Assembly: GCA_018712665.1 (NCBI GenBank)
Contig: DVGP01000072.1
Span: forward strand, 1-11,168
Reading direction: 5' to 3'
From: Candidatus Pelethomonas intestinigallinarum
GTDB lineage: Bacteria > Bacillota > Clostridia > Oscillospirales > Oscillospiraceae
Length of the DNA stretch: 11,168 nt
This document shows positions 1 through 7,238 of this stretch, in pieces; positions within the stretch are counted from its first letter, which is position 1; each line of letters opens with the position of its first letter. Both the position numbers and the translations under genes were made by a program. The notes below the pieces were generated by a model. The model saw only the letters and a program-made list of their open reading frames with translations. It searched no databases and was not told the origin of the DNA.

Positions 1-336
1 CTCCTTCTTGGCGATCTCCACCAGGTGCTTGGCGATGATAGGCCGGGCGAAGGCGGTGCCCAGCAGATAGTCCTCATACTTGGCCCCCATCATCATGGAG
101 GGGATGATGACGTCGTCCACCATCTCGTCCACCATGTCCTCGATGTACAGCTTGGAGGCGCCGGTCTTGATGGCCTTCTCCTCCAGGCCGTCCAGCTCGT
201 CGCCCTGTCCCACGTCGGCGGCCATGGCGATGATCTCGGGGTTGTTGTAGTTCTCCTTCAGCCAGGGGATGATGATGGACGTATCCAGCCCGCCGGAATA
301 GGCCAGAACAATCTTCTTGATGTCCTTCTTGCTCAT
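1..336 (-). CDS. argG: Argininosuccinate synthase, N-terminal 112 residues (cut by window edge)
   Basis: This gene makes the ATP-dependent enzyme that joins citrulline and aspartate to give argininosuccinate, the penultimate step of arginine biosynthesis in the cytoplasm. Only the first 112 codons are inside the window. The product begins MSKKDIKKIVLAYSGGLDTS; the AYSGGLDTS segment (residues about 12-20) is the ATP pyrophosphatase loop typical of this family. It is followed by AADVGQGDELDGLEEKA (about 43-59) and GTAFARPIIAK (about 93-103), which are also family hallmarks. The ATG at 336 is preceded by GGAGG eight bases upstream. The gene is separated from engB by a terminator and has its own promoter, so it is an independent unit and not part of the lon operon. 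Nothing is odd except the truncation by the window. Identification is firm; the C-terminal part cannot be judged. Confidence 0.96.
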   Translation of the reverse strand, partial: MSKKDIKKIVLAYSGGLDTSIIIPWLKENYNNPEIIAMAADVGQGDELDGLEEKAIKTGASKLYIEDMVDEMVDDVIIPSMMMGAKYEDYLLGTAFARPIIAKHLVEIAKKE

Positions 337-376
337 ATCTCGATCCTCCAAGGTCGTTTGTGTTTGATGTGTATAT

Positions 377-405
377 ATATTACATCTTGCCGTTTATTTA
401 TGCAA
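377..405 (-). promoter_or_regulatory. Sigma-A-type promoter of argG
   Basis: Reading the minus strand, a -35 box TTGCAT (plus 400-405) and a -10 box TAATAT (plus 377-382) are separated by exactly 17 bases. The -10 box lies about 40 bases upstream of the argG start codon, giving a leader of roughly 34 nt. The region is strikingly AT-rich for this window. A second overlapping TTGCAT lies at 405-410 (TTGCATTGCAT), but its spacing to the -10 would be 22. An alternating TA run next to the -10 box could hold an ArgR operator, but I see no clear ARG-box palindrome. Confidence 0.72.
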
Positions 406-483
406 TGCAAATTTCCTCCAAATCTGATTCGCCGATTCCCGGCCTTTCTTGTGCGCTATGCCGGAATTTTTTGGTGTTTTCCG

Positions 484-519
484 AAAAAAGCCGGAGGTCC
501 CTCGGGAAGGGCCTCCGGC
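484..519 (-). terminator. Intrinsic terminator downstream of engB
   Basis: On the minus strand GCCGGAGG (plus 512-519) pairs perfectly with CCTCCGGC (plus 490-497). The stem can extend inward by three more GC pairs after one bulged base. Six T residues follow directly (plus 484-489). It lies about 64 bases past the engB stop codon and ends the lon-engB transcript before the argG promoter. Confidence 0.9.
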
Positions 520-582
520 GTGTCGCTGGAAGTTTTTGCATATAGAATGAATATTTTCACGCAGGCTGCCCCGGGCAGGCAA

Positions 583-1185
583 TCATGGACGGTCTTCCTC
601 CCCCATGGCCCGGCCAAGGGCGGAGAGCAGCTCCTCCCTGCCGTCGCCCCGCTCGGCGGAGAAGGGGATCAGCCGATCCTCCTCCCGGAGGGACAAGGTC
701 TCCCTGATGCGGGCCAGGTTGGGCTCGATCTCCGACTTTTTCAGCTTGTCCAACTTGTTGGCCACCAGGATCAGAGGACAGCCGGTCTGAAAAAACCAGT
801 TGGCCATGGTCACGTCGTCGGCGGTGGGCTTGTGGCGGGCGTCCACGATCATCACACCCCAGGTGATGAGCCCCGAGGCGAAGTAGTCCTCCATGAGCCG
901 CCCCCAACGGTCCCGCTCCGCCTTGGACACCTTGGCGTAGCCGTAGCCCGGCAGGTCCACCAGGTAGCCCCTGTCCTGAATGCGGAAGTAGTTGATCTGG
1001 CTGGTCTTTCCGGGGGAGGCCCCCACCCGGGCGAAGTTCTTCCGCCCGGTGATGCGGTTGATTACAGAGCTCTTGCCCACGTTGGACCGGCCGGCGAAGG
1101 CCACCTGCGGAAGGCCGTCCCGAAGAAAGGCGGCAGGGGTGACGGCGGAGAGCACAAACTCCGCCCGGCTGAAATCTGCGGCCAT
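583..1185 (-). CDS. engB: Ribosome biogenesis GTP-binding protein EngB/YsxC (YihA)
   Basis: This is a 200-residue TRAFAC-class GTPase that, by family knowledge, acts late in assembly of the 50S ribosomal subunit. The G motifs are in order: G1 GRSNVGKSS (32-40), a G2 threonine in GKTSQ (T61), G3 DLPGYG (77-82), G4 NKLD (143-146) and G5 SAE (176-178). The length matches the family (about 195-200). G4 reads NKLD; many EngB proteins have TKxD, but NKxD is the general GTPase form, so guanine specificity should hold. The ATG at 1185 has AGGAGGT six bases upstream. The stop is followed by a strong terminator, and the start is 44 bases downstream of the lon stop with no terminator between, so the two genes should be co-transcribed, as in the classical lonA-ysxC pair of Bacillus. 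Confidence 0.96.
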   Translation of the reverse strand: MAADFSRAEFVLSAVTPAAFLRDGLPQVAFAGRSNVGKSSVINRITGRKNFARVGASPGKTSQINYFRIQDRGYLVDLPGYGYAKVSKAERDRWGRLMEDYFASGLITWGVMIVDARHKPTADDVTMANWFFQTGCPLILVANKLDKLKKSEIEPNLARIRETLSLREEDRLIPFSAERGDGREELLSALGRAMGEEDRP

Positions 1186-1229
1186 GGGTTACCTCCTGGT
1201 CGGTAAAGTTGATAGAACCGTGCTATGTA

Positions 1230-3632
1230 TCACTGGCAGAGCGCCGACTCCTGCCGCCCGGCGTCCGCCGGGACGAAGGCCGTCACGATCTCCTCCCGGC
1301 CCTGCTGGGGGGCAGGCAGGCACAGGGCCTCGGCCAACACGGCGTCGATGGTCTCCACAGGGACGAAGCGCAGGCTCTCCCGGACCGTGGGGTCGATCTC
1401 CGCCAGATCCCGCTGGTTCTCCTTGGGGATGATGACGGTGCGGATGCCGCTGCGCTTGGCGGCCATGGTCTTCTCCTTCAGCCCACCGATGGCCAAAACA
1501 CGGCCCCGGAGGGTGATCTCCCCGGTCATGGCCACATCGGAGCGGACCTTCTGGCCGGTGAGGGCGGAGACCACAGCGGTGGTAATGGCGATGCCGGCGG
1601 AGGGGCCGTCCTTGGGCACGGCGCCCTCGGGGAAGTGGATGTGGATGTCCTTTGTCTTGTAGAAGTCCGGGGCGACGCCCAACTGGGCGCAGCGGCTGCG
1701 GATGCAGCTGATGGCGGCGTGGGCGGACTCCTTCATCACGTCCCCCAGGTTGCCGGTGAGCTCCAGCTTGCCGGAGCCCTCCATGACGTTGACCTCCACC
1801 TCCAGCAGCTCGCCCCCCACCTCGGTCCAGGCCAGGCCGTTGACCACGCCCACCGGATCCTTGTCCAGTGCCGGCGGCAGATACCGCCGTGGGCCCAGCA
1901 GGGCCTCCAGATCGTCAGGTGTAATGGTCACCCGCTTTACCTTCTCTGTCACCAGGCGCATGGCCGCCTTGCGGCACAGGGCACCCATCTGCCGCTCCAG
2001 GGAACGGACGCCGGACTCCCGGGTGTAGCCGGAGATCACCGCCCGGATGGCCTCGTCGCTGACCCGGAGAGCCGTCTTTTTGATGCCGTGCTCCTTCATC
2101 TGCTTGGGCAGCAGGTAGCGGTGGGCGATTTGAAGCTTCTCCTCGTCGGTGTAGCTGGTCAGCTCGATGACCTCCATCCGGTCCAGCAGGGGCCGGGGGA
2201 TGGTGGAGGTGGTGTTGGCGGTGGTGATGAACAGGACCTTGCTCAGGTCCAGGGGAATCTCCAGGAAGTGGTCCCGGAAGGCGTAGTTCTGCTCGCCGTC
2301 CAGCACCTCCAGCAGGGCGGAGGCCGGATCTCCCCGGTAGTCGTTGCCCAGCTTGTCGATCTCATCCAGGAGCAGCAGGGGATTCATGCTGCCGCTCTGG
2401 GAGATTGCGTTGACGATCCGGCCGGGCATGGCCCCCACATAGGTCCGCCGGTGGCCCCGGATGTCGGCCTCGTCCCGGACGCCGCCCAGGCTCAGCCGGG
2501 CAAGCTTCCGGTTCAGGGCGGAGGCCACGGAGATGGCGATGGAGGTCTTGCCCACGCCGGGAGGGCCCACCAGGCAGATGATCTGTCCCTTGGCGTCGGG
2601 GTTCATCTGCCGCACGGCGATGAACTCCAGGATGCGCTCCTTCACCTTCTCCAGGCCGAAGTGATCCCGGTCCAGGATCTTTCGGGCGGCGGACACGCTG
2701 GCCCGCTCCCGGGTCTCCACGCCCCAGGGCATCTCCAGGCACACGTCCAGATAATTGCGGATGACGGAGGCCTCCGCACTGGCGAAGGGCTGCTTGGCCA
2801 GCCGGTCCACCTCCTTGAGGAGCTTCTCCCGGACCTCCTCCGCCAGGTCCAGCTCCTCGATCCTCTGGCGGTACTCGTTCAGCTCGCTGTCGTCATCCTC
2901 CCCCAGCTCCCGCTGGAGCAGGCGGATCTGCTCCCGGATGATGTTGTCCCGCTGGACCTCACCCATCTGCTGGCGGATCTTGCCCTCCAGCTCCTGCTCC
3001 ACGGAGAGGACCTCCGCCTCCCGGGCCAGCAGCTCATTGACCTTCCGCAGCCGGGGCACAGGGCGGATCTCCTCCAGGATCATCTGCTTGTCCTGGTGGC
3101 GCAGGGCGATGTTCTGTGCGATGAAGTCCGCCAGGTGGCCGGGGTCCCGGTCATCCATCACCGCCGCCGCCAGCTCCTCGCTGATCCGGGGGGCATGGGA
3201 GGCGTACTCGCCGAAATTTACATAGGTCTGCCGCAGCAGGGCCTCCAGCTGGGAGTCGGAGATCCGGGCATGGAGCTCACCCATGGGCTCCACATTGGCC
3301 TGGAGGTAGGGCTCCGTCTGCCACAGGCGGCGCATCCGGGCCCGGCTCTTGCCCTCGGTCATCACCCGGACGGCGGTCTCGCTGATCCGGAGGATCTGGC
3401 GGATCACCGAGATGGTCCCCACCTGGTAGAGATCCCGTTCCCCCGGCAGTGCAACCCCCACCTCCCGCTGGGCCACCAGAAAGACCTGCTGGTCGGACTC
3501 CATGGCCCGCTCCAGGGCCCGGATGGAGATCTCACGCTCCACATCGAAGGTCAGAATGCAGCCGGGAAAAATCGTCAGGCCCCGGAGGGCAAGGACCGGC
3601 AGATTCATCGTTGTCATTTCCATTTGTTCCAT
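1230..3632 (-). CDS. lon: ATP-dependent protease Lon (LonA type)
   Basis: This cytoplasmic AAA+ serine protease degrades misfolded and some regulatory proteins. All 800 residues of a LonA are present: an N-terminal substrate-binding domain (about 8-200), a coiled-coil region (about 200-260), the AAA+ module with Walker A GPPGVGKT (356-363) and Walker B LLLLDEID (419-426), and the C-terminal protease domain. The catalytic dyad is Ser678 in PKDGPSAG and Lys721 in GGLKEK, the usual 43 residues apart. The ATG at 3632 is chosen because AAGGAGA sits seven bases upstream; further ATG codons at 4, 6 and 9 lack such spacing. The gene lies between clpX and engB. An intrinsic terminator ends 23 bases upstream of the start, so transcription must pass through it or begin inside clpX. 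No CIRCE or CtsR-type operator is visible nearby. Confidence 0.98.
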   Translation of the reverse strand: MEQMEMTTMNLPVLALRGLTIFPGCILTFDVEREISIRALERAMESDQQVFLVAQREVGVALPGERDLYQVGTISVIRQILRISETAVRVMTEGKSRARMRRLWQTEPYLQANVEPMGELHARISDSQLEALLRQTYVNFGEYASHAPRISEELAAAVMDDRDPGHLADFIAQNIALRHQDKQMILEEIRPVPRLRKVNELLAREAEVLSVEQELEGKIRQQMGEVQRDNIIREQIRLLQRELGEDDDSELNEYRQRIEELDLAEEVREKLLKEVDRLAKQPFASAEASVIRNYLDVCLEMPWGVETRERASVSAARKILDRDHFGLEKVKERILEFIAVRQMNPDAKGQIICLVGPPGVGKTSIAISVASALNRKLARLSLGGVRDEADIRGHRRTYVGAMPGRIVNAISQSGSMNPLLLLDEIDKLGNDYRGDPASALLEVLDGEQNYAFRDHFLEIPLDLSKVLFITTANTTSTIPRPLLDRMEVIELTSYTDEEKLQIAHRYLLPKQMKEHGIKKTALRVSDEAIRAVISGYTRESGVRSLERQMGALCRKAAMRLVTEKVKRVTITPDDLEALLGPRRYLPPALDKDPVGVVNGLAWTEVGGELLEVEVNVMEGSGKLELTGNLGDVMKESAHAAISCIRSRCAQLGVAPDFYKTKDIHIHFPEGAVPKDGPSAGIAITTAVVSALTGQKVRSDVAMTGEITLRGRVLAIGGLKEKTMAAKRSGIRTVIIPKENQRDLAEIDPTVRESLRFVPVETIDAVLAEALCLPAPQQGREEIVTAFVPADAGRQESALCQ

Positions 3633-3655
3633 AGTTGGGTCTCCTTACCATTGGC

Positions 3656-3688
3656 AAAAAGGGAGGCAGAAATAACTCTCTGCCCCCC
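3656..3688 (-). terminator. Intrinsic terminator between clpX and lon
   Basis: On the minus strand GGGGGGCAGA (plus 3679-3688) pairs with TCTGCCTCCC (plus 3661-3670) as a 10-bp stem with one G-T pair, with an 8-base loop and five T residues (plus 3656-3660). It starts 23 bases after the clpX stop and ends 23 bases before the lon start codon, just upstream of the lon ribosome binding site. It could be a full terminator for tig-clpP-clpX or a partial one that lowers lon expression. Confidence 0.87.
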
Positions 3689-3711
3689 TCTTCCTCTTGT
3701 TGGCCGCGGCT

Positions 3712-4998
3712 TCAGCTGGCGGTGCCCGGCGCCTTGCGCCACTTGGCAGGTTCCGCCTCCCGCTGCTCGCTGCCGCGGACGATATCCGGTCCCCTCTCCC
3801 CCCGCACGCACTCCGGGGTGACCACCACCTTCTCCACAGTGGGGTCGGAGGGAATTTCAAACATGATCTCCGTCAGGATGCCCTCCATGACGGCCCGCAG
3901 GCCCCGAGCGCCGATGTTGCGCTCGATGGCCTTGTCGGCCACGGCCTCCAGGGCCCCCTCGGTGAACTCCAGCTCCACGTGGTCGTAATCCAGCAGTTTC
4001 TTATACTGCTTGACCAGTGCGTTCTTCGGCTCCGTCAGGATGCGGACCAGGTCCTCCCGCTTCAGGGAGTCCAGCGGCGCGATGACGGGCAGGCGGCCCA
4101 CCAGCTCGGGGATGATGCCGAACTTCAGCAGGTCGTGGGGCTGAACCTCCTTGAGGATGGCCCCCACGTCCCGGTCCTTCTTGCTCTGGAGCTGGGAGTC
4201 GAAGCCGATGCCCCGCTTGTCGGTGCGCCGCTCGATGATCTTCTCCAGGCCGTCGAAAGCGCCGCCGCAGATGAAGAGGATGTTCCGGGTGTTGATCTGG
4301 ATGAACTCCTGGTGGGGATGCTTTCGGCCGCCCTGAGGGGGAACGTTGGCCACGGTGCCCTCCAGGATCTTCAACAGGGCCTGCTGCACACCCTCGCCGG
4401 AGACGTCCCGGGTAATGGAGGTGTTCTCGCTCTTCCGGGCGATCTTGTCGATCTCGTCCACATAGATGATGCCGTGCTCCGCCAGCTCCACATCGTAGTC
4501 CGCGGCCTGGAGCAGACGCAGCAGAATGTTCTCCACGTCGTCGCCCACATATCCGGCCTCGGTGAGGGTGGTGGCGTCGGCAATGGCGAAGGGGACCTGC
4601 AGAATCCGGGCCAGGGTCTGGGCAAAGAGGGTCTTGCCGCTGCCGGTGGGCCCGATCATCAGAATGTTGCTCTTTTGCAGCTCCACATCCTCGCCGCCGC
4701 CGTAGTAGACGCGTTTGTAGTGATTGTAGACGGACACGCTCAGCGCCACCTTGGCAGACTCCTGCCCGATGACATACTGGTCCAGAACCTCCTTGATCTC
4801 CCGGGGGGTGGGGAGACGGTCCGGCGCCGGCATCACATCGCCGCTGCTGCCGCCCAGCTCCTCCTCCAGCACGCTCATGCACAGCTGCACGCACTGGTCA
4901 CAGATCCGGGCGCCGGGGGCCTGGATCATCCGCCGCACCTCCTCCTCCCGCTTGCCGCAGAAGGAACAGCGCAGGGATTTTTTTGTCTCGTCGCTCAT
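3712..4998 (-). CDS. clpX: ATP-dependent Clp protease ATP-binding subunit ClpX
   Basis: This AAA+ unfoldase recognises tagged substrates and threads them into the ClpP chamber. Numbered from the ATG at 4998 (428 residues), the protein has the N-terminal zinc-binding domain with Cys11, Cys14, Cys33 and Cys36, Walker A GPTGSGKT (116-123), the pore loop GYVG (149-152), Walker B IIYVDEID (177-184) and the IGF loop (264-266) that docks on ClpP. These are all the parts needed for a working ClpX. The start is uncertain: an in-frame TTG at 5004 would add two residues and sits five bases from the GAAGGG ribosome binding site, whereas the ATG is 11 bases away. I prefer the ATG because MSDETKKSLRCSFCGK resembles family N-termini. 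The gene follows clpP by about 20 bases and shares its transcript. Confidence 0.97.
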   Translation of the reverse strand: MSDETKKSLRCSFCGKREEEVRRMIQAPGARICDQCVQLCMSVLEEELGGSSGDVMPAPDRLPTPREIKEVLDQYVIGQESAKVALSVSVYNHYKRVYYGGGEDVELQKSNILMIGPTGSGKTLFAQTLARILQVPFAIADATTLTEAGYVGDDVENILLRLLQAADYDVELAEHGIIYVDEIDKIARKSENTSITRDVSGEGVQQALLKILEGTVANVPPQGGRKHPHQEFIQINTRNILFICGGAFDGLEKIIERRTDKRGIGFDSQLQSKKDRDVGAILKEVQPHDLLKFGIIPELVGRLPVIAPLDSLKREDLVRILTEPKNALVKQYKKLLDYDHVELEFTEGALEAVADKAIERNIGARGLRAVMEGILTEIMFEIPSDPTVEKVVVTPECVRGERGPDIVRGSEQREAEPAKWRKAPGTAS

Positions 4999-5019
4999 GG
5001 GCAAATTTTCCCTTCTCGC

Positions 5020-5601
5020 TTATCTGGAATAGATGACCTTGTCGATCAGGCCGTACTCCTTGGCCTCCTCGGCGGTCATGAAGTTGTCCCGCTCACAGTC
5101 GGCGGTGACGGTCTCTACACTTTTACCGGTGTTGTCCGCCAGGATGTGGTTCAGCCGCCGCTTGATGACCTCCAGCCGCTTGAGGTGGATGGCCATGTCG
5201 GTGATCTGCCCCTGGGTACCGGCAGAGGGCTGGTGGATCATGATCTCCGCGTTGGGCAGGGCCAAACGCTTGCCCTTGGCCCCGGAGGAGAGCAGGAACG
5301 CCCCCATGCTGGCGGCCATGCCCACACAGATGGTGGACACGTCGCACTTGACGTACTGCATGGTGTCATAGATGGCCATGCCCGCGGTGACGGAGCCGCC
5401 GGGGCTGTTGATATACATCTGGATGTCCTTGTCGGGGTCCTGAGCCTCCAGGTACAGGAGCTGGGCCACCACCAGGCTGGCGGTGGTGTCGTTGATCTCT
5501 TCCCCCAGAAAGATGATGCGGTCATTGAGCAGCCTGGAGAAAATGTCATAGGACCGCTCGCCCCGGTTGGTCTGCTCCACTACGTACGGAACTAAGCTCA
5601 T
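5020..5601 (-). CDS. clpP: ATP-dependent Clp protease proteolytic subunit ClpP
   Basis: This serine peptidase forms the two-ring, 14-subunit chamber that degrades proteins delivered by ClpX or other Clp ATPases. The 193-residue length is standard. The catalytic triad is visible as Ser98 in GMAASMGAF, His123 in MIHQP and Asp172 in ERDNF. The N-terminus MSLVPYVVEQTNRGERSYDI is a textbook ClpP start, including the short segment normally removed during maturation. The ATG at 5601 has AGGAGGT seven bases upstream. It stands between tig and clpX; no terminator separates it from either, so tig-clpP-clpX is most likely one operon. There is no second clpP in the window. Identification is certain. Confidence 0.98.
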   Translation of the reverse strand: MSLVPYVVEQTNRGERSYDIFSRLLNDRIIFLGEEINDTTASLVVAQLLYLEAQDPDKDIQMYINSPGGSVTAGMAIYDTMQYVKCDVSTICVGMAASMGAFLLSSGAKGKRLALPNAEIMIHQPSAGTQGQITDMAIHLKRLEVIKRRLNHILADNTGKSVETVTADCERDNFMTAEEAKEYGLIDKVIYSR

Positions 5602-5635
5602 AATTCATACCTCCTGATCGGATCTGTCTCCTCCT

Positions 5636-5653
5636 GCGCCGGTCATCCGGCGC
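5636..5653 (-). other. Stable hairpin in the tig-clpP intergenic leader
   Basis: GCGCCGG (5636-5642) and CCGGCGC (5647-5653) form a perfect 7-bp GC stem closed by a four-base loop, about 35 bases upstream of the clpP start. No T-tract follows on either strand, so it is not a terminator. A second, weaker stem, CCCGG/CCGGG, lies at 5687-5707. The 128-base tig-clpP gap also contains two Shine-Dalgarno-like AGGAGG runs, of which only the one next to clpP is correctly spaced. The hairpin might protect or punctuate the mRNA; this is inference. Confidence 0.55.
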
Positions 5654-5729
5654 GGACAGCACACCGCCACACTAGGATACCCACTTCCCGGCAGCTTTAG
5701 TACCGGGATATGGCAGAACACATATGACT

Positions 5730-7148
5730 TTACTCAGCGGCCTCGGGGGCGCTCTCGGAGGCCTCGGCGGGCTCCTCGGCGGTCTTCTTCTTCCGGGTCC
5801 GCTTGGCCTTGGGCTTCTCCTCAGCCGGGGCCTCCTCAGCGGGAGCCTGGGCGGGCTCCTCCGCCTGGATCACCGGCTCCACCGCCACGGCGCTGTCCAC
5901 CACCACGCGGATGGCCTTGTCCCGGAGCACCTGCTCGCGGATCACCTCGGCGTCCATGTACTTCTTGATCTCCTCGGCCTCCATGCCGTACTGCTTGGCC
6001 ATCTTCTCGTACTCGGCGTCCACATCCTCGTCGGTGGCTTCCAGGCCCTCGGCCTTGATGATGGCGCCCACGGCCAGGTCCATCTTCACCTGGCGGGCGG
6101 CGGGCTCCTTGGCCTGCTCCAGCAGGCTGTCCACGTCCATGTTGGTCATCTCCAGGTACTTGTCAAAGGGCAGGCCCTGGGACTGGATCTGCATGCGGAA
6201 GTTGTCCACAAAGCGCTGGGCCTGGGCCTCCACCATGGCGTCGGGGATCTCGCCGGTGAGACCGTCGGCCACCTTGCCCATGAGGATGTCCTCAAAGGCC
6301 CGGCCGGCCGCTTCCTCCCGCTCGGCGGTGATCTTGCCGCGGACGTCGGCCTTCAGCTCGTCCAGAGTGTCAAACTCGCTGACGTCCTTGGCGAACTCAT
6401 CGTCAATGGCGGGGACCTCCTTGACCTTCACGGCGTTGACCTTCACGTGGAACACCACGGCCTTGCCGGCCAGGTCCGCGTGGTAGTCCTCGGGGAAGGT
6501 GATGTTGATGTCCCGCTCCTCCTCGGCCTTCATGCCGATGAGCTGGTCCTCAAAGCCGGGGACGAAGCTGCCGGAGCCGATCTCCAGGTCGTGGTCCTCG
6601 CCCTTGCCGCCGTCAAAGGGCTCGCCGTCCAGGAAGCCCTCGAAGTTGATGTTGGCGATGTCGCCCTTCTCCACCGCCCGGTCCACGCTGACCATGCGGC
6701 TGTTGCGCTCAGCCATCTCCTTGAGCCGGGCGTCCACGTCCTCGTCGGTGACCTTGGCCTCGGCCCTGGGGGCCTCCAGGCCCTTGTACTGGCCCAGGGT
6801 CATCTCCGGGAACACAGCTACGGTAGCCTTGAAGGAGAAGCCCTCCTTGCCCACGTCCAGAAGCTCCACCTGGGGATAGCCCACCACCTGCAGGTCCTGC
6901 TCCTTCACGGCCTCCTCGTAGGCGTCGGGCAGGGCGATGTTCACCGCCTCCTCATAGAACACCTGGGCGCCGAACATGGCCTCGATCATCTTCCGGGGGG
7001 CCTTGCCGGGGCGGAAGCCGGGGACGCGGATCTGGCCGCGCTGCTTTTTATAGGCCTTCTCAACAGCGGCCTCAAAATCGGCTGCGCCCACCTCCACGGT
7101 CAGCGCGACCATGCTTTTCTCTAATTTCTCGCAGTTTTTCACACTCAT
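5730..7148 (-). CDS. tig: Trigger factor, ribosome-associated chaperone and peptidyl-prolyl isomerase
   Basis: Trigger factor binds at the ribosome exit tunnel and shields nascent chains. The N-terminal ribosome-binding domain (about 1-115) contains the signature GFRPGKAP (44-51) that contacts ribosomal protein L23. The FKBP-type isomerase domain spans about 163-245 (VEKGDIANINFEGFLDGEPF, later GSGSFVPGFEDQL). The helical C-terminal chaperone arms cover about 250-420. The protein is 472 residues, longer than the common 425-435, because of a low-complexity tail from about 424 that is rich in Ala, Glu and Pro, with a basic KRTRKKK patch at 450-456. The ATG at 7148 has GGAGG eight bases upstream. 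It heads the quality-control block tig-clpP-clpX and probably has its own promoter in the AT-rich gap before it. Confidence 0.98.
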   Translation of the reverse strand: MSVKNCEKLEKSMVALTVEVGAADFEAAVEKAYKKQRGQIRVPGFRPGKAPRKMIEAMFGAQVFYEEAVNIALPDAYEEAVKEQDLQVVGYPQVELLDVGKEGFSFKATVAVFPEMTLGQYKGLEAPRAEAKVTDEDVDARLKEMAERNSRMVSVDRAVEKGDIANINFEGFLDGEPFDGGKGEDHDLEIGSGSFVPGFEDQLIGMKAEEERDINITFPEDYHADLAGKAVVFHVKVNAVKVKEVPAIDDEFAKDVSEFDTLDELKADVRGKITAEREEAAGRAFEDILMGKVADGLTGEIPDAMVEAQAQRFVDNFRMQIQSQGLPFDKYLEMTNMDVDSLLEQAKEPAARQVKMDLAVGAIIKAEGLEATDEDVDAEYEKMAKQYGMEAEEIKKYMDAEVIREQVLRDKAIRVVVDSAVAVEPVIQAEEPAQAPAEEAPAEEKPKAKRTRKKKTAEEPAEASESAPEAAE

Positions 7149-7210
7149 TTTCGTTTCCTCCGTATACTGTCGGCCTTATACAGCCAGCCAGCATTGTATT
7201 GTAACACAAC

Positions 7211-7238
7211 AATATAAAAAATTCCAGTAATTTTTCAA
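7211..7238 (-). promoter_or_regulatory. Probable promoter of tig
   Basis: The 90-base gap before tig is AT-rich. On the minus strand TTGAAA (plus 7233-7238) and TATATT (plus 7211-7216) are 16 bases apart, with the -35 box directly abutting the stop codon of the upstream gene. Overlapping TACAAT boxes closer to tig are alternative -10 elements but lack a good -35. The same stretch holds an AT-only inverted repeat, AAAAATT/AATTTTT (7217-7235), that might act as a weak terminator for the upstream gene. The exact promoter is uncertain. Confidence 0.45.

Noticed and set aside
435..472. An inverted repeat (ATTCCCGGC/GCCGGAAT) followed by T residues on the plus strand upstream of argG
   Set aside because: It has one bulge and a 16-base loop, and there is no plus-strand gene to terminate; it is probably chance.
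394..582. A 62-codon minus-strand open frame between engB and argG
   Set aside because: It runs straight through the engB terminator and the argG promoter and has no ribosome binding site.
1209..3821. An 870-codon open frame on the plus strand opposite lon
   Set aside because: It is an antisense shadow of lon caused by high GC at third codon positions; its translation is low-complexity (Leu, Gly, His, Asp, Val) with no family features and no ribosome binding site.
3697..5595. A 632-codon open frame on the plus strand opposite clpX and clpP
   Set aside because: It has the same shadow effect and composition and spans two well-supported genes.
5602..5729. Possible CtsR or CIRCE heat-shock operator upstream of clpP
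   Set aside because: I searched by eye for GGTCAAA tandem heptads and TTAGCACTC inverted repeats and saw neither.
5724..7124. A 466-codon open frame on the plus strand opposite tig
   Set aside because: It is a Leu/Gly/His/Val-rich antisense shadow of a clear trigger factor gene.
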